A stretch of 64,000 bases of DNA from Bacillota bacterium. Its GTDB lineage: Bacteria; Bacillota; Clostridia; Christensenellales; Aristaeellaceae. Below, piece by piece: positions 7,797-15,593 of the stretch. Both the position numbers and the translations under genes were made by a program. Every line of letters starts with the position of its first letter. The first letter of the stretch is position 1. Location of the stretch: contig JAEYOV010000071.1 in assembly GCA_023411395.1 (NCBI GenBank), forward strand, positions 124,001 to 188,000. The letters are read 5' to 3'. The notes under the pieces are model-generated. The model was not told the origin of the DNA and ran no database searches. It was given only the letters and a program-made list of their open reading frames with translations.

Positions 7797-9161
7797 ATGG
7801 CAAACAAGGATCTTCGTTCATTTCTCGAACTGGCGGGACGCCATGGCGAGGCCGTCAGGGTAAGCCGTCCGGTGGACCCGGATTTTGGCGCGACCGCCAT
7901 ACTGGCAAAGCTGGAAAAGGAGAACAGATACCCGGTTGTTCTGTTCGATCAGGTGGGGGAAAGCAAATACCCCGTTGTGAGCAATGTTTTTGCCAGCCGC
8001 AAACGTCTGGCGCTGGCGCTGGGCTGTGAAGAGAAGAATCTGAACGCATTCTACCGTGAGCGTGAGGACGGGCGCATCCAGCCTGTTATGGTGGACGACG
8101 GGCCCGTGCATGAGGTTGTACTGACCGGCGACGATGTCGACCTGTATACCCTGCCCATTCTGCGCCACAATGAATTGGATGCAGGCCCGTACATCACTTG
8201 CGGCGCATCTGTGACACGCGATATGGATACTGGAATCCGCAACATCGGCGTGTACCGGCACCAATTGCACGGCAGGAACAAGCTTGGCATCCATATGGCG
8301 GAAACGAGCCATGTGAACTACATTTTCGGCAAATATGCCGCCAAAGGCATCAAAATGCCCATCTCCGTCACCATCGGCCACCATCCGGCCTTCTATCTGG
8401 GGTGCCTTAGCTTTGTACCGCTGGGCGTGGACGAATACGGCGTGGCGGGGGCCCTGATGGGTGAGCCGCTGGAATTGGTTCAGTGTGTGACCAACGATTT
8501 GCAGGTGCCGGCCTATGCGGAGATCGTGCTGGAAGGGTACATTGATCCCGGCGAATTGAAAACCGAAGCGCCCTTCGGTGAATTCACCACCTGCTATGGC
8601 GGGCCGCATCCCTATCAGGTCATCACGGTGACGGCGGTAACCATGCGGAAAAATCCCATTTACCAGGATTGCTTCTCCGGCCATCTGGACCACCAGCTCA
8701 TGGGCGGCACCGGCCGCCTCAGCGTGATCTACAAGACTGCGCGCCTGGCCTGCCCCACCGTAAAGGATGTGTTCATGGCGCCTTCCGGGTGCTGCCGCCT
8801 GACCTGCTACGTATCCATCAAAAAGCGCCATGAGGGAGAGGCCAAGAACGTGATCGGCGCGGTCATCGCATCCGATCCGTTCATCAAGTATGTTGTTGTG
8901 GTGGATGACGATGTGGACATCTATAGCGACAGCGCCATTTTGCAGGCCATTGCCACACGGCTCAAGCCCGATCAGGACGCATTTATGATCCGCAACGCCA
9001 AGGGCCACCCGCTGGACCCCTGTGCCTACAACGGCTATGTCGTCACCAAGATTGGCATCGACTGCACCAAGCCGCTCAAAGATTTCCCGCAGACCGTGCG
9101 CGTTCCCGGCGCGGATGAAATTGTGCTTGAAAACATCCTGGAGCCATATTCCGGCAGATAA
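7797..9161 (+). CDS. UbiD family prenyl-FMN-dependent decarboxylase
   Basis: This 454-residue cytoplasmic (de)carboxylase acts on aromatic or alpha,beta-unsaturated acids using prenylated FMN. The cofactor and catalytic residues known from A. niger Fdc1 and E. coli UbiD can be placed here: N149 and R154 in RNIGVYR, and E257 and E262 in EAPFGEF. ISVTIGHHPAFYLG, the conserved UbiD core strand, is present. The start at 7797 has a GGAGG site, and the permease stop lies 26 bases upstream, so transport and decarboxylation are co-expressed. The LpdD-like gene heads the operon. The sequence does not reveal the substrate; hydroxybenzoate-, furoate- or unsaturated dicarboxylate-type acids are all possible. 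Confidence 0.88.
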   Translation: MANKDLRSFLELAGRHGEAVRVSRPVDPDFGATAILAKLEKENRYPVVLFDQVGESKYPVVSNVFASRKRLALALGCEEKNLNAFYREREDGRIQPVMVDDGPVHEVVLTGDDVDLYTLPILRHNELDAGPYITCGASVTRDMDTGIRNIGVYRHQLHGRNKLGIHMAETSHVNYIFGKYAAKGIKMPISVTIGHHPAFYLGCLSFVPLGVDEYGVAGALMGEPLELVQCVTNDLQVPAYAEIVLEGYIDPGELKTEAPFGEFTTCYGGPHPYQVITVTAVTMRKNPIYQDCFSGHLDHQLMGGTGRLSVIYKTARLACPTVKDVFMAPSGCCRLTCYVSIKKRHEGEAKNVIGAVIASDPFIKYVVVVDDDVDIYSDSAILQAIATRLKPDQDAFMIRNAKGHPLDPCAYNGYVVTKIGIDCTKPLKDFPQTVRVPGADEIVLENILEPYSGR

Positions 9162-9179
9162 GATACAGCACAAAGAAAA

Positions 9180-9230
9180 GCGGGCTGCAAGGCAGGGGAT
9201 GGGCCGTTTGCCTTGCAGCCCGCTATTTTT
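9180..9230. terminator. Bidirectional terminator between convergent operons
   Basis: A perfect 15-bp stem (9180-9194 with 9209-9223) has a 14-base loop. TATTTTTTAT follows on the plus strand and CTTTTCTTTG on the minus strand. It ends both the UbiD operon and the convergent TIM-barrel/ThDP operon. Confidence 0.85.
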
Positions 9231-10138
9231 TATACCAGCAGCCAGGCTTCGTTCAGGCAGCGCTTGGCGCTTGCAAGGACCATTTCACTGTCCTCGCCTT
9301 CCCAGGGCTTGACTTCAAAAGCAACCACAGGGCGTTTCCCTTCACCGAGGTAACCTATGGCAAACAGCTTTCTCAAAAATTTTGCAAGGAGTTCGGCATC
9401 CACCTCGCTGTTGGGAAAACCGAAACGGGGATGCTGGTCACCGTAGGCCGGCGCACCCTTTTTGAGCACCGAATTAGCGATGTGCACGTGGCGGATGTAA
9501 GGCGCGACAGGATCAAGATTCTCATCAAAGGTCTCACGCAGTTGCGTGATATGGCTCAAATCCACCATCAGGCCAAAATTGTCAAACCTTTTGCTCATTT
9601 CATCCGCGAACCGCCTGGCAAGGGCCACTGGGCCGATGAGGGAACACTTTTCCACATCGTAATCGAATACCTCCAGGTTGACGGGCAGATTTCCTTTTTC
9701 TTTGGCGTATGCGCAAATTTCCTCCGTGCTTTTTACAAGCGCCTGATACGCTTCCTCCGTTTTTTCGGGATCATATTTGCCCGCCAGGAAAGCGATACCG
9801 CTTGCGCCCATCTCATACGCTTCGTCTACGCAGCGCTTCATGCGCTCCACCGCCCGGAGCCTTAAGGATTCGTCCAGGCTGTTGATGTTCTCCTGGTTGC
9901 GCATCAACTGCGGCTGGGCGCCGTACCCAAGCACAACGCCGGCTTGCTTCACAAGCGATGATACGCGCCGACGCGCATCCGGGTCCGCAATGCGTGTCAG
10001 TTCGATGGCCTCAAAGTAATCATCGGCAAGGACGCGGCGCACGGTGTTTTCAATGTCCCCTTCCCCGGTCATGGCGAACGGGTACGCCATGAAATGGACC
10101 AGGCCGACCTTCATGTATTTTTTGATGGAATCGTTCAT
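9230..10138 (-). CDS. Sugar phosphate isomerase/epimerase-like TIM barrel (hydroxypyruvate isomerase-like context)
   Basis: This 302-residue cytoplasmic protein belongs to the xylose-isomerase-like / AP-endonuclease-2 TIM-barrel superfamily. Likely metal ligands are the Glu of VNLEVFD, the Asp and His of MVDLSH, the His of HVHIANS and the Glu of VAFEVKP, placed on successive barrel strands as the fold requires. The start at 10138 has AGGAGGAGG just upstream; the longer frame would overlap the preceding gene. It follows a glyoxylate-carboligase-like gene by 11 bases, the arrangement seen in E. coli gcl-hyi, which makes tartronate semialdehyde/hydroxypyruvate isomerisation a fair hypothesis. 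At 302 residues it is longer than E. coli Hyi (258), so another ketose or sugar-acid substrate is possible. Confidence 0.72.
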   Translation of the reverse strand: MNDSIKKYMKVGLVHFMAYPFAMTGEGDIENTVRRVLADDYFEAIELTRIADPDARRRVSSLVKQAGVVLGYGAQPQLMRNQENINSLDESLRLRAVERMKRCVDEAYEMGASGIAFLAGKYDPEKTEEAYQALVKSTEEICAYAKEKGNLPVNLEVFDYDVEKCSLIGPVALARRFADEMSKRFDNFGLMVDLSHITQLRETFDENLDPVAPYIRHVHIANSVLKKGAPAYGDQHPRFGFPNSEVDAELLAKFLRKLFAIGYLGEGKRPVVAFEVKPWEGEDSEMVLASAKRCLNEAWLLV

Positions 10139-10149
10139 ACTGCCTCCTC

Positions 10150-11829
10150 CTATTCTTCCGGGGCCCAGCTCTTGATGGCGGCGATGTTCCCGCCCATGTC
10201 GCAAAGCTGTTCCTTGACGCACACGGCGTCGATCACATAGGTACGTCCGCTTTCCTTTGCGCGCGCAAGCGCTGCTGCAAGTTCCGCCGGGGTGAACACA
10301 CGCTCCGCAAGACAGCCATACCCTTGCGCCACCTTGACATAATCAATGGTCCCATCCTGATTATAAGGCATATCTACGGCATATTCAAACCCGTATGCGC
10401 CTTTTTGATTCTGGCGGATCAGCCCAAGGTATGCGTTGTTGACGATCACGACGATAATGGGCTTATGGAAAACCGCGGATACCGCAATCTCCTCGCCCAT
10501 GAAGCTGAAGCCGAAATCACCAAGTACGGTCACGCTGTGGTGGCCGGGATCGGCAACCTTCGCGCCGAACGCGGCCGGGACCTCGAAGCCCAGCGTTCCC
10601 GCGCCGCCCGAGGGCAGATAGCGCCTGGGTTTATCAATCTCCTGGAGCTGTCCCGACCAGATTTGGGTGTTCCCGCAGCCGGTGGTAAACATGGTATCCG
10701 CGTCAAAAGCCTTGTTGATTTCATGGAAAACGCGGTGGGGCATGATCGGACGGGTTTCATAATCGGTTTTTCTGGCAAGCTGCTTCCGCAGCTTAGGCAG
10801 CGCAGCCGCCCGGCCGGGGTTGACGGGTTTGAGGCCGAGTTCCTTGACACGGCTAATGAAAGCCCTGACGGCAAGCTTCGCATCCGCCACGATGGCCAGG
10901 TCGGGTTTGAAGACTTTTCCGATCTGCTTTTCTTCGATATCTACATGGATGAACTTGCGTTGTCCGCGGTATACCGTGAGGTCGCCCGTGTGGCGGTCGC
11001 TGAACCGGCAGCCGATGCCCAGGACGACGTCCGACTCCAAAAACACTTTGTTCCCGATGGGCTGTCCCACCTGTATGCCGGCATGGCCGGCGTTCAGCGG
11101 ATGATTCACGGGAATGCCGCCTTTGGCCATGTAGGTGGTGATCACGGGAATCTGCAAAAGCTCCGCCAATTCGATGACATCCTTTTCGCATTCGCACAGG
11201 GTGACGCCGCCGCCCATAATGATAACGGGTGCCTTGGCATCGGCCAGCATATTGACGGCTTCCTGTATCTTCTCAAAGGACGGGGCCGGCGCGGCCACCG
11301 GCGCGGGGATATAGGCATCAATGTCAAAATCAATTTCCGCCTGCTGCACATCCAGCGGCAAATCGATCAGCACAGGGCCGGGTTTTCCGCTGCGCATAAG
11401 ATAGAAGGCTTCCTTCATCACTCCAGACAGGTCGCCGGGATTTTTCAGGCAATAGGTTTTTTTCGATACAGGCGCACAAATTCTGGCGATATCCACGCAT
11501 TGAAAGGCGTCCGTATCCATCTGCCAGCTATTGGCCTGTCCCGTTATCGCCAGAAATGGAATGGAATCGATGTTGGCGGTGTACATGCCTGTTGTAAAGT
11601 TGGTGGCGCCGGGACCGGATGTGCAGATGGCGGCCGCGATTTTATGGCATGCCCTGAAATACCCGTCCGCGGCGTGCGTGCAGGCTTCCTCGTGCCGCAT
11701 GCAATAATGGGAGATAGGCGCATGTTCCAGGTATTTGTATACGGGGTTGATGCCTGCGCCTGGAATACCGAAGGCGTCGGTGATTCCTTCCTTGACCAGA
11801 ATCTGAACCAAGGCTTCTGCAACCTTCAA
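10150..11829 (-). CDS. Thiamine-diphosphate enzyme, glyoxylate carboligase/acetolactate synthase-like
   Basis: This 559-residue cytoplasmic enzyme has the PYR, central and PP domains of the acetolactate synthase family. Several blocks are closest to glyoxylate carboligase (Gcl): FHLMRSGRPGPV-like LMRSGKPGPVLIDLP (about residue 145), GDFGFSFMGEE in place of the usual GDG (about residue 440), and VNNAYLGLIRQNQ. Gcl is known for replacing the catalytic Glu with Val51. Here the equivalent residue is Glu47 (RHEEACTH), so classic proton relay is retained. It may form tartronate semialdehyde, acetolactate or another acyloin. It is the first gene of a two-gene operon with the TIM-barrel protein and has a promoter at 11886-11914. 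It should not be named gcl without assay. Confidence 0.78.
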   Translation of the reverse strand: MKVAEALVQILVKEGITDAFGIPGAGINPVYKYLEHAPISHYCMRHEEACTHAADGYFRACHKIAAAICTSGPGATNFTTGMYTANIDSIPFLAITGQANSWQMDTDAFQCVDIARICAPVSKKTYCLKNPGDLSGVMKEAFYLMRSGKPGPVLIDLPLDVQQAEIDFDIDAYIPAPVAAPAPSFEKIQEAVNMLADAKAPVIIMGGGVTLCECEKDVIELAELLQIPVITTYMAKGGIPVNHPLNAGHAGIQVGQPIGNKVFLESDVVLGIGCRFSDRHTGDLTVYRGQRKFIHVDIEEKQIGKVFKPDLAIVADAKLAVRAFISRVKELGLKPVNPGRAAALPKLRKQLARKTDYETRPIMPHRVFHEINKAFDADTMFTTGCGNTQIWSGQLQEIDKPRRYLPSGGAGTLGFEVPAAFGAKVADPGHHSVTVLGDFGFSFMGEEIAVSAVFHKPIIVVIVNNAYLGLIRQNQKGAYGFEYAVDMPYNQDGTIDYVKVAQGYGCLAERVFTPAELAAALARAKESGRTYVIDAVCVKEQLCDMGGNIAAIKSWAPEE

Positions 11830-11885
11830 ATGGATCCCTCCTGTAATTAAATTTCATAAAGTAAAACGATATTCTAAATACGTAA

Positions 11886-11914
11886 ATCTTATTACAAAAT
11901 TGCCATGTTGTCAA
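11886..11914 (-). promoter_or_regulatory. Promoter of the ThDP enzyme/TIM-barrel operon
   Basis: On the minus strand, TTGACA (11909-11914), a 17-bp spacer and TAAGAT (11886-11891) lie about 57 bases upstream of the gene start. The GTATAC core seen near the GntR gene is absent here, so control is probably separate. Confidence 0.6.
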
Positions 11915-12323
11915 CTCTTATCATAATTGTCAGGAGATAAACAAGCCAATTATAACAGTATATTCCAATTGGCAGCGCAAGTACTGCTTCTGTCCATTTG
12001 GTAAAGTGTAACAATAATTTTGGATCATACATGCCTGTATTTTTATTACTGGGAGATAGTACCAAAATAGTATCTGTCGAAAATGACATACTCATTAAAA
12101 AAAGTATTGCATAATTCAGCGATGTGTGCTAATATACACGTAATAATAAAACAGAGTTTTTGATAGTGAAATAGATGAGCGGCTGAAATATCCTTCATAC
12201 TCCGTTAAGGCAAGGAATGGCTCAACTCCTCATAGGTATTTGTGTAAATAAAGGGGGGTAAATCAAAAAAAGACCGGAGCACACATGGAAAGGTACAGCC
12301 CAATAAGAAAAGGAGAGAGAAAA
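11915..12323. other. AT-rich divergent intergenic region without a credible gene
   Basis: This region separates the minus-strand ThDP operon from the plus-strand ABC operon and is clearly more AT-rich than its surroundings. It contains the plus-strand promoter at 12107-12135. I see no RNA gene or repeat. A 67-codon minus-strand frame at 11892-12095 lacks a binding site and overlaps the other promoter, so I do not call it. Confidence 0.6.
12107..12135 (+). promoter_or_regulatory. Extended -10 promoter of the region B operon
   Basis: TTGCAT (12107-12112), a 17-bp spacer and TAATAT (12130-12135) with an upstream TGC form an extended -10 promoter. GTGTGCTAATATACAC around the -10 is an imperfect dyad that could be an operator. 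The 5' leader to the first gene would be about 180 bases. Confidence 0.55.
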
Positions 12324-13667
12324 ATGAAAAGCAGTAAAAAAGTTTTCATGGCCGTATTGACTCTGGTGATGCTGTTCAGCTTTGCGACAGTTGGTTTGGC
12401 ACAAACTACAGTACATTTTTATGCATGGACAAACCCCGACAACATGAAACCCTTGCTGGAAGCGTTCAACGCGGACTTTGCCGGCAAATATGAGATGGTA
12501 TACGAGAAGCTGGCTGATGCCGCCACGCTGACCATCAACACCGCCCTTTCTTCCGGGGATCCTATTGAAGTAATGACCCAGGCCAGCGCCATGGACCTGC
12601 GGGTGCGTGCCGATGACCAGGTATACATGGGCCTCAAGCAGTTCTTTGACAAGGAAGGCTGGGCCTATGCAGACAAGATGGGGGAATCTATTGAGCAAAC
12701 CATGAACATCAATGGCGAATATTACGCCATCCCCTATTGCAACAACATCAACATGATCTTCTTCAACAAAAAGATGTTTGATGAAGCCGGCGTTCCCTAT
12801 CCTGCGGAGGGCTGGACCTGGGAAGATTTCCGTCAGACCGCCATCAAGCTGACCCACGGAGAAGGCGCTGAAAAGGTGTATGGCGCCATGATGGACATCT
12901 GCGGCGGTGACGGAGACAACTATTGGGATACCATTGCCAGGCAAAAGCTGGGCGCATTTGCCTACTACACGAAGGATTTCACCAAGACGACCTTTGACAC
13001 CCCCGAAATGAAGGAAAGCCTTGACTTCTTCTACAAGTTGGCCATGGAAGACAAGTGCATCGTGCCCTTGTCCGATTACACCGCGCTGCAATATCACAAG
13101 GATCCCACGGGTATGGCCGGGCTGTACAATGGCAAGTATGCCATGTGGGTCGCCCCCGTATACGGCTGCCTGTACCTGAAGGCCAGCTATGGTGAAGTGC
13201 CCGAAGGGACTGACATCGGCATGTGCGACATGCCTACAGTGGACGGCGGACAGTCTGTCACCACCTGCTATACCTCCACCGCCAGTATTCCGGCCAGTGC
13301 TCCCGATCCCGAAGCGGCCTGGGAAGCGCTTAAATACATCACCATCACCAACGCGGAGCTGTTTGCCGGCCCCAAGGCCATGCATCCTGGTTATCAGTTG
13401 AAGACGGATGAAGAAAAGACGGCCTTCAACGACTTGATTTTCAATGGAAAGCCCGGTCTGGACTATGATATGGCCATGTCGGTTATGGCCAGGGACCGTG
13501 ACCTTGTGAGCAAGGACAATACGGTCAGAGCCGGCCAGGTTGCCATCAATGATGCTATCCGCAACTATATGACGCTGGTGTTCAGTGGCGAAATGAGCCC
13601 CGAGGAAGCCTTGGCCAATATCCAGGCAGAAGGCGACGCCGCCATCATGGCGGATTCAGGGAACTGA
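12324..13667 (+). CDS. CUT1 sugar ABC transporter, extracellular solute-binding protein
   Basis: This 447-residue binding protein has a Sec signal peptide (residues 1-27, ending GLAQT) without a lipobox. The family-1 solute-binding fold is evident: a strand and hinge region near HFYAWTNPDNM, YAIPYCNNINMIFFNKKMFDEAGV near residues 135-160, and a C-terminal helical half ending MSPEEALANIQAEGD. It captures a sugar or oligosaccharide outside the cell and docks with the permeases encoded next. The start at 12324 has AAAAGGAGAGAG immediately upstream; the 13 residues of the longer frame would hide the signal peptide. It leads the operon and is followed by a strong hairpin, fitting higher expression than the permeases. 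Confidence 0.9.
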   Translation: MKSSKKVFMAVLTLVMLFSFATVGLAQTTVHFYAWTNPDNMKPLLEAFNADFAGKYEMVYEKLADAATLTINTALSSGDPIEVMTQASAMDLRVRADDQVYMGLKQFFDKEGWAYADKMGESIEQTMNINGEYYAIPYCNNINMIFFNKKMFDEAGVPYPAEGWTWEDFRQTAIKLTHGEGAEKVYGAMMDICGGDGDNYWDTIARQKLGAFAYYTKDFTKTTFDTPEMKESLDFFYKLAMEDKCIVPLSDYTALQYHKDPTGMAGLYNGKYAMWVAPVYGCLYLKASYGEVPEGTDIGMCDMPTVDGGQSVTTCYTSTASIPASAPDPEAAWEALKYITITNAELFAGPKAMHPGYQLKTDEEKTAFNDLIFNGKPGLDYDMAMSVMARDRDLVSKDNTVRAGQVAINDAIRNYMTLVFSGEMSPEEALANIQAEGDAAIMADSGN

Positions 13668-13690
13668 ACTAACTCTTAATCAGAACCTTG

Positions 13691-13733
13691 AAATCCAAAC
13701 CGAAAGAGCAGATGCTTCTTTCGGTTTGGATTT
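13691..13733 (+). terminator. 17-bp perfect hairpin between binding-protein and permease genes
   Basis: A perfect 17-bp inverted repeat (13691-13707 with 13717-13733) has a 9-base loop and starts 23 bases after the binding-protein stop. The T-run is weak (TTTGGATTT), so partial termination or 3'-end protection of the binding-protein message is more likely than full termination. Confidence 0.7.
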
Positions 13734-13777
13734 ATAGGGCCTGCTTTACATTCTCATGGGTAAGGAGAGGATCCGGC

Positions 13778-14695
13778 TTGACTGTATTTGCGAAGCGGCC
13801 CGCCGCCCCCAAGGAGATGCGTCTTTCCACCAGGGAGAATCTGGCGGGATGGGCGTTTATCGGCCTGAATTTTATCGGGTATGTGTTGTTTAAGCTGATA
13901 CCCCTCCTGATCGCGGCGGGGCTTAGTTTCTCCAAATGGAATTTTGCTTCCGATATCAAGAACCTGAAATTTGTGGGTTTTGACAACTATGCCAAGCTTG
14001 CCTCCGATCCGGTGTTCATGAAGTCATTTGTCAACACGGTGATCTATGGCATCGTTCTTGTTCCCGTTGCCATATTCCTGGCTCTGGTCCTGGGTGTGAT
14101 TCTCAACAACCACGTGTTCGGCAAGGGCCTTTTGAGGCTGGCGTTCTACCTTCCCAACATCTCTTCCATGGTGGCCGTGTCCGTCGTCTGGATGATTTTG
14201 TTTTTGCCTTCCTATGGGCCGATCAATCAATTTCTGACATCGCTGGGCATAAACAATCCGCCCAAGTGGCTGAATTCTTCGTACACGTCCCTTTTCTCCA
14301 TTATTATTGTCGGGGTGTGGCAGCGGATAGGGTATAACATCATCATCATCCTGGCAGGCCTGCAGGGGATTCCGCACAGCCTGTATGAGGCGGCGGAAAT
14401 CGACGGGGCAAACGGGATTCAGAAGTTCCGGTTTATTACGATCCCTTCCCTGTCCAACACCATGTTTTTCCTGACCATGATTTCCTTTATCAGTTCCTTC
14501 CAGGTATTCACCCCCGTGCAGGTGATGACCCAGGGCGGGCCGGGCAACTCCTCTTCCGTTCTAGTCTATTATATCTACCGCACGGCTTTCATGAACAACA
14601 ATATCGGCTATGCCAGCGCCATGTCCTGGATTCTGTTCTTCCTTGTGTTCATTTTCTCGGCGCTCAGGCTTATTTTCGCCCGGGCCAAAAAGTGA
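13778..14695 (+). CDS. CUT1 sugar ABC transporter permease (MalF/UgpA-like)
   Basis: This 305-residue inner-membrane permease has six predicted transmembrane segments, beginning near WAFIGLNFIGYVLFKLIPLL. The EAA loop that contacts the ATPase is visible as SLYEAAEIDGANGIQKFRFITIP near residues 205-225. It pairs with the MalG-like protein encoded next. I choose TTG 13778 as start, 7 bases after AAGGAGAGG (13762-13770). The longer frame from 13688 would translate straight through the 17-bp hairpin, which argues against it. No ATPase gene is in the operon, so a shared MsmX/UgpC-type ATPase is expected elsewhere. Confidence 0.88.
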   Translation: MTVFAKRPAAPKEMRLSTRENLAGWAFIGLNFIGYVLFKLIPLLIAAGLSFSKWNFASDIKNLKFVGFDNYAKLASDPVFMKSFVNTVIYGIVLVPVAIFLALVLGVILNNHVFGKGLLRLAFYLPNISSMVAVSVVWMILFLPSYGPINQFLTSLGINNPPKWLNSSYTSLFSIIIVGVWQRIGYNIIIILAGLQGIPHSLYEAAEIDGANGIQKFRFITIPSLSNTMFFLTMISFISSFQVFTPVQVMTQGGPGNSSSVLVYYIYRTAFMNNNIGYASAMSWILFFLVFIFSALRLIFARAKK

Positions 14696-14712
14696 GGAGG
14701 AATGAAGCGCTT

Positions 14713-15549
14713 ATGCGGAATAAAAGTAAAAAACGTTTGTTCAAAATCATTCTGACCATCCTGATGGCGGCGTTCTCGATCATTATGATCCTGCCGTTTC
14801 TATGGATGCTGTCCTCCTCCTTCAAGCCGGACAATCAAATCTTTCTGTTCCCCATCAAATGGATACCCGGCCAGATCACCTGGGCCAACTACGACAGAGT
14901 TTGGAATTCGAATGTGCCTTTCAGCGTGTTTTTCCTGAATTCCGCCAAGGTTACCTTTTTCAGCGTTTTGGGTGAGGTCGTGACCAGCGCGCTGGCGGCG
15001 TACGCTTTTTCCAAAATCAATTTCAAGGGCCGCGAGATCATCTTTTTGATTTATCTCTCCACCCTCGCCTTTCCCGCCCAAATGATGCTGATTCCAAGGT
15101 TTGTACTGTATAAGATCCTGGGGCTGTACAATACCCACGCCGCCCTGATCCTGCCGGGCATGTTCACGGCATTTGGCACTTTCATGCTGCGCCAGTTCTT
15201 TAAATCCATTCCGGATGAGCTGAGCGCGGCAGCCAAAATAGACGGCGCCGGGCACTTTACTGTATTTCGTAAAATTGTGCTCCCGCTATCCACCTCTGCT
15301 ATCAGTGCGCTAATCATCTTTCAGTTTGTTTCTTCCTGGAATGAGTATGAGGCGCCCCTGGTTTATATCCGCAGCAAGGAATTGGCCACCATTCCCCTGG
15401 GGCTCAACTTTTTCAGGGACGAGAATTCCTCCAGCTACGGCGCGATCCTGGCCGCTTCCGTGTGTTCGCTGGCTCCCATCTTTGCCGTATTTTTGACATT
15501 CCAGAAACAGTTTGTGGCGGGCATTGCCGCCGCGGGCCTGAAAGATTAA
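14713..15549 (+). CDS. CUT1 carbohydrate ABC transporter permease (MalG-like)
   Basis: This 278-residue membrane protein has six predicted segments, the first at LFKIILTILMAAFSIIMILP. A MalG-type motif SSFKPDNQIF follows the first segment, and the EAA loop appears as ELSAAAKIDGAGHFTVFRKIVLP near residue 175. The C-terminus KQFVAGIAAAGLKD is typical for the subfamily. The start at 14713 has GAGGAGG about 10 bases upstream, inside the end of the preceding permease gene, so the two are translationally linked. Together they form the channel for the sugar bound by the 12324-13667 protein. Confidence 0.9.
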   Translation: MRNKSKKRLFKIILTILMAAFSIIMILPFLWMLSSSFKPDNQIFLFPIKWIPGQITWANYDRVWNSNVPFSVFFLNSAKVTFFSVLGEVVTSALAAYAFSKINFKGREIIFLIYLSTLAFPAQMMLIPRFVLYKILGLYNTHAALILPGMFTAFGTFMLRQFFKSIPDELSAAAKIDGAGHFTVFRKIVLPLSTSAISALIIFQFVSSWNEYEAPLVYIRSKELATIPLGLNFFRDENSSSYGAILAASVCSLAPIFAVFLTFQKQFVAGIAAAGLKD

Positions 15550-15593
15550 GATAACCCTGGATGCATCCGGGGACAGAAGGCGGTGTGTTTGCT

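Noticed and set aside
11892..12095. 67-codon minus-strand frame with one hydrophobic stretch
   Set aside because: It has no ribosome-binding site, has AT-biased random composition and overlaps the -35/-10 region of the ThDP operon promoter.
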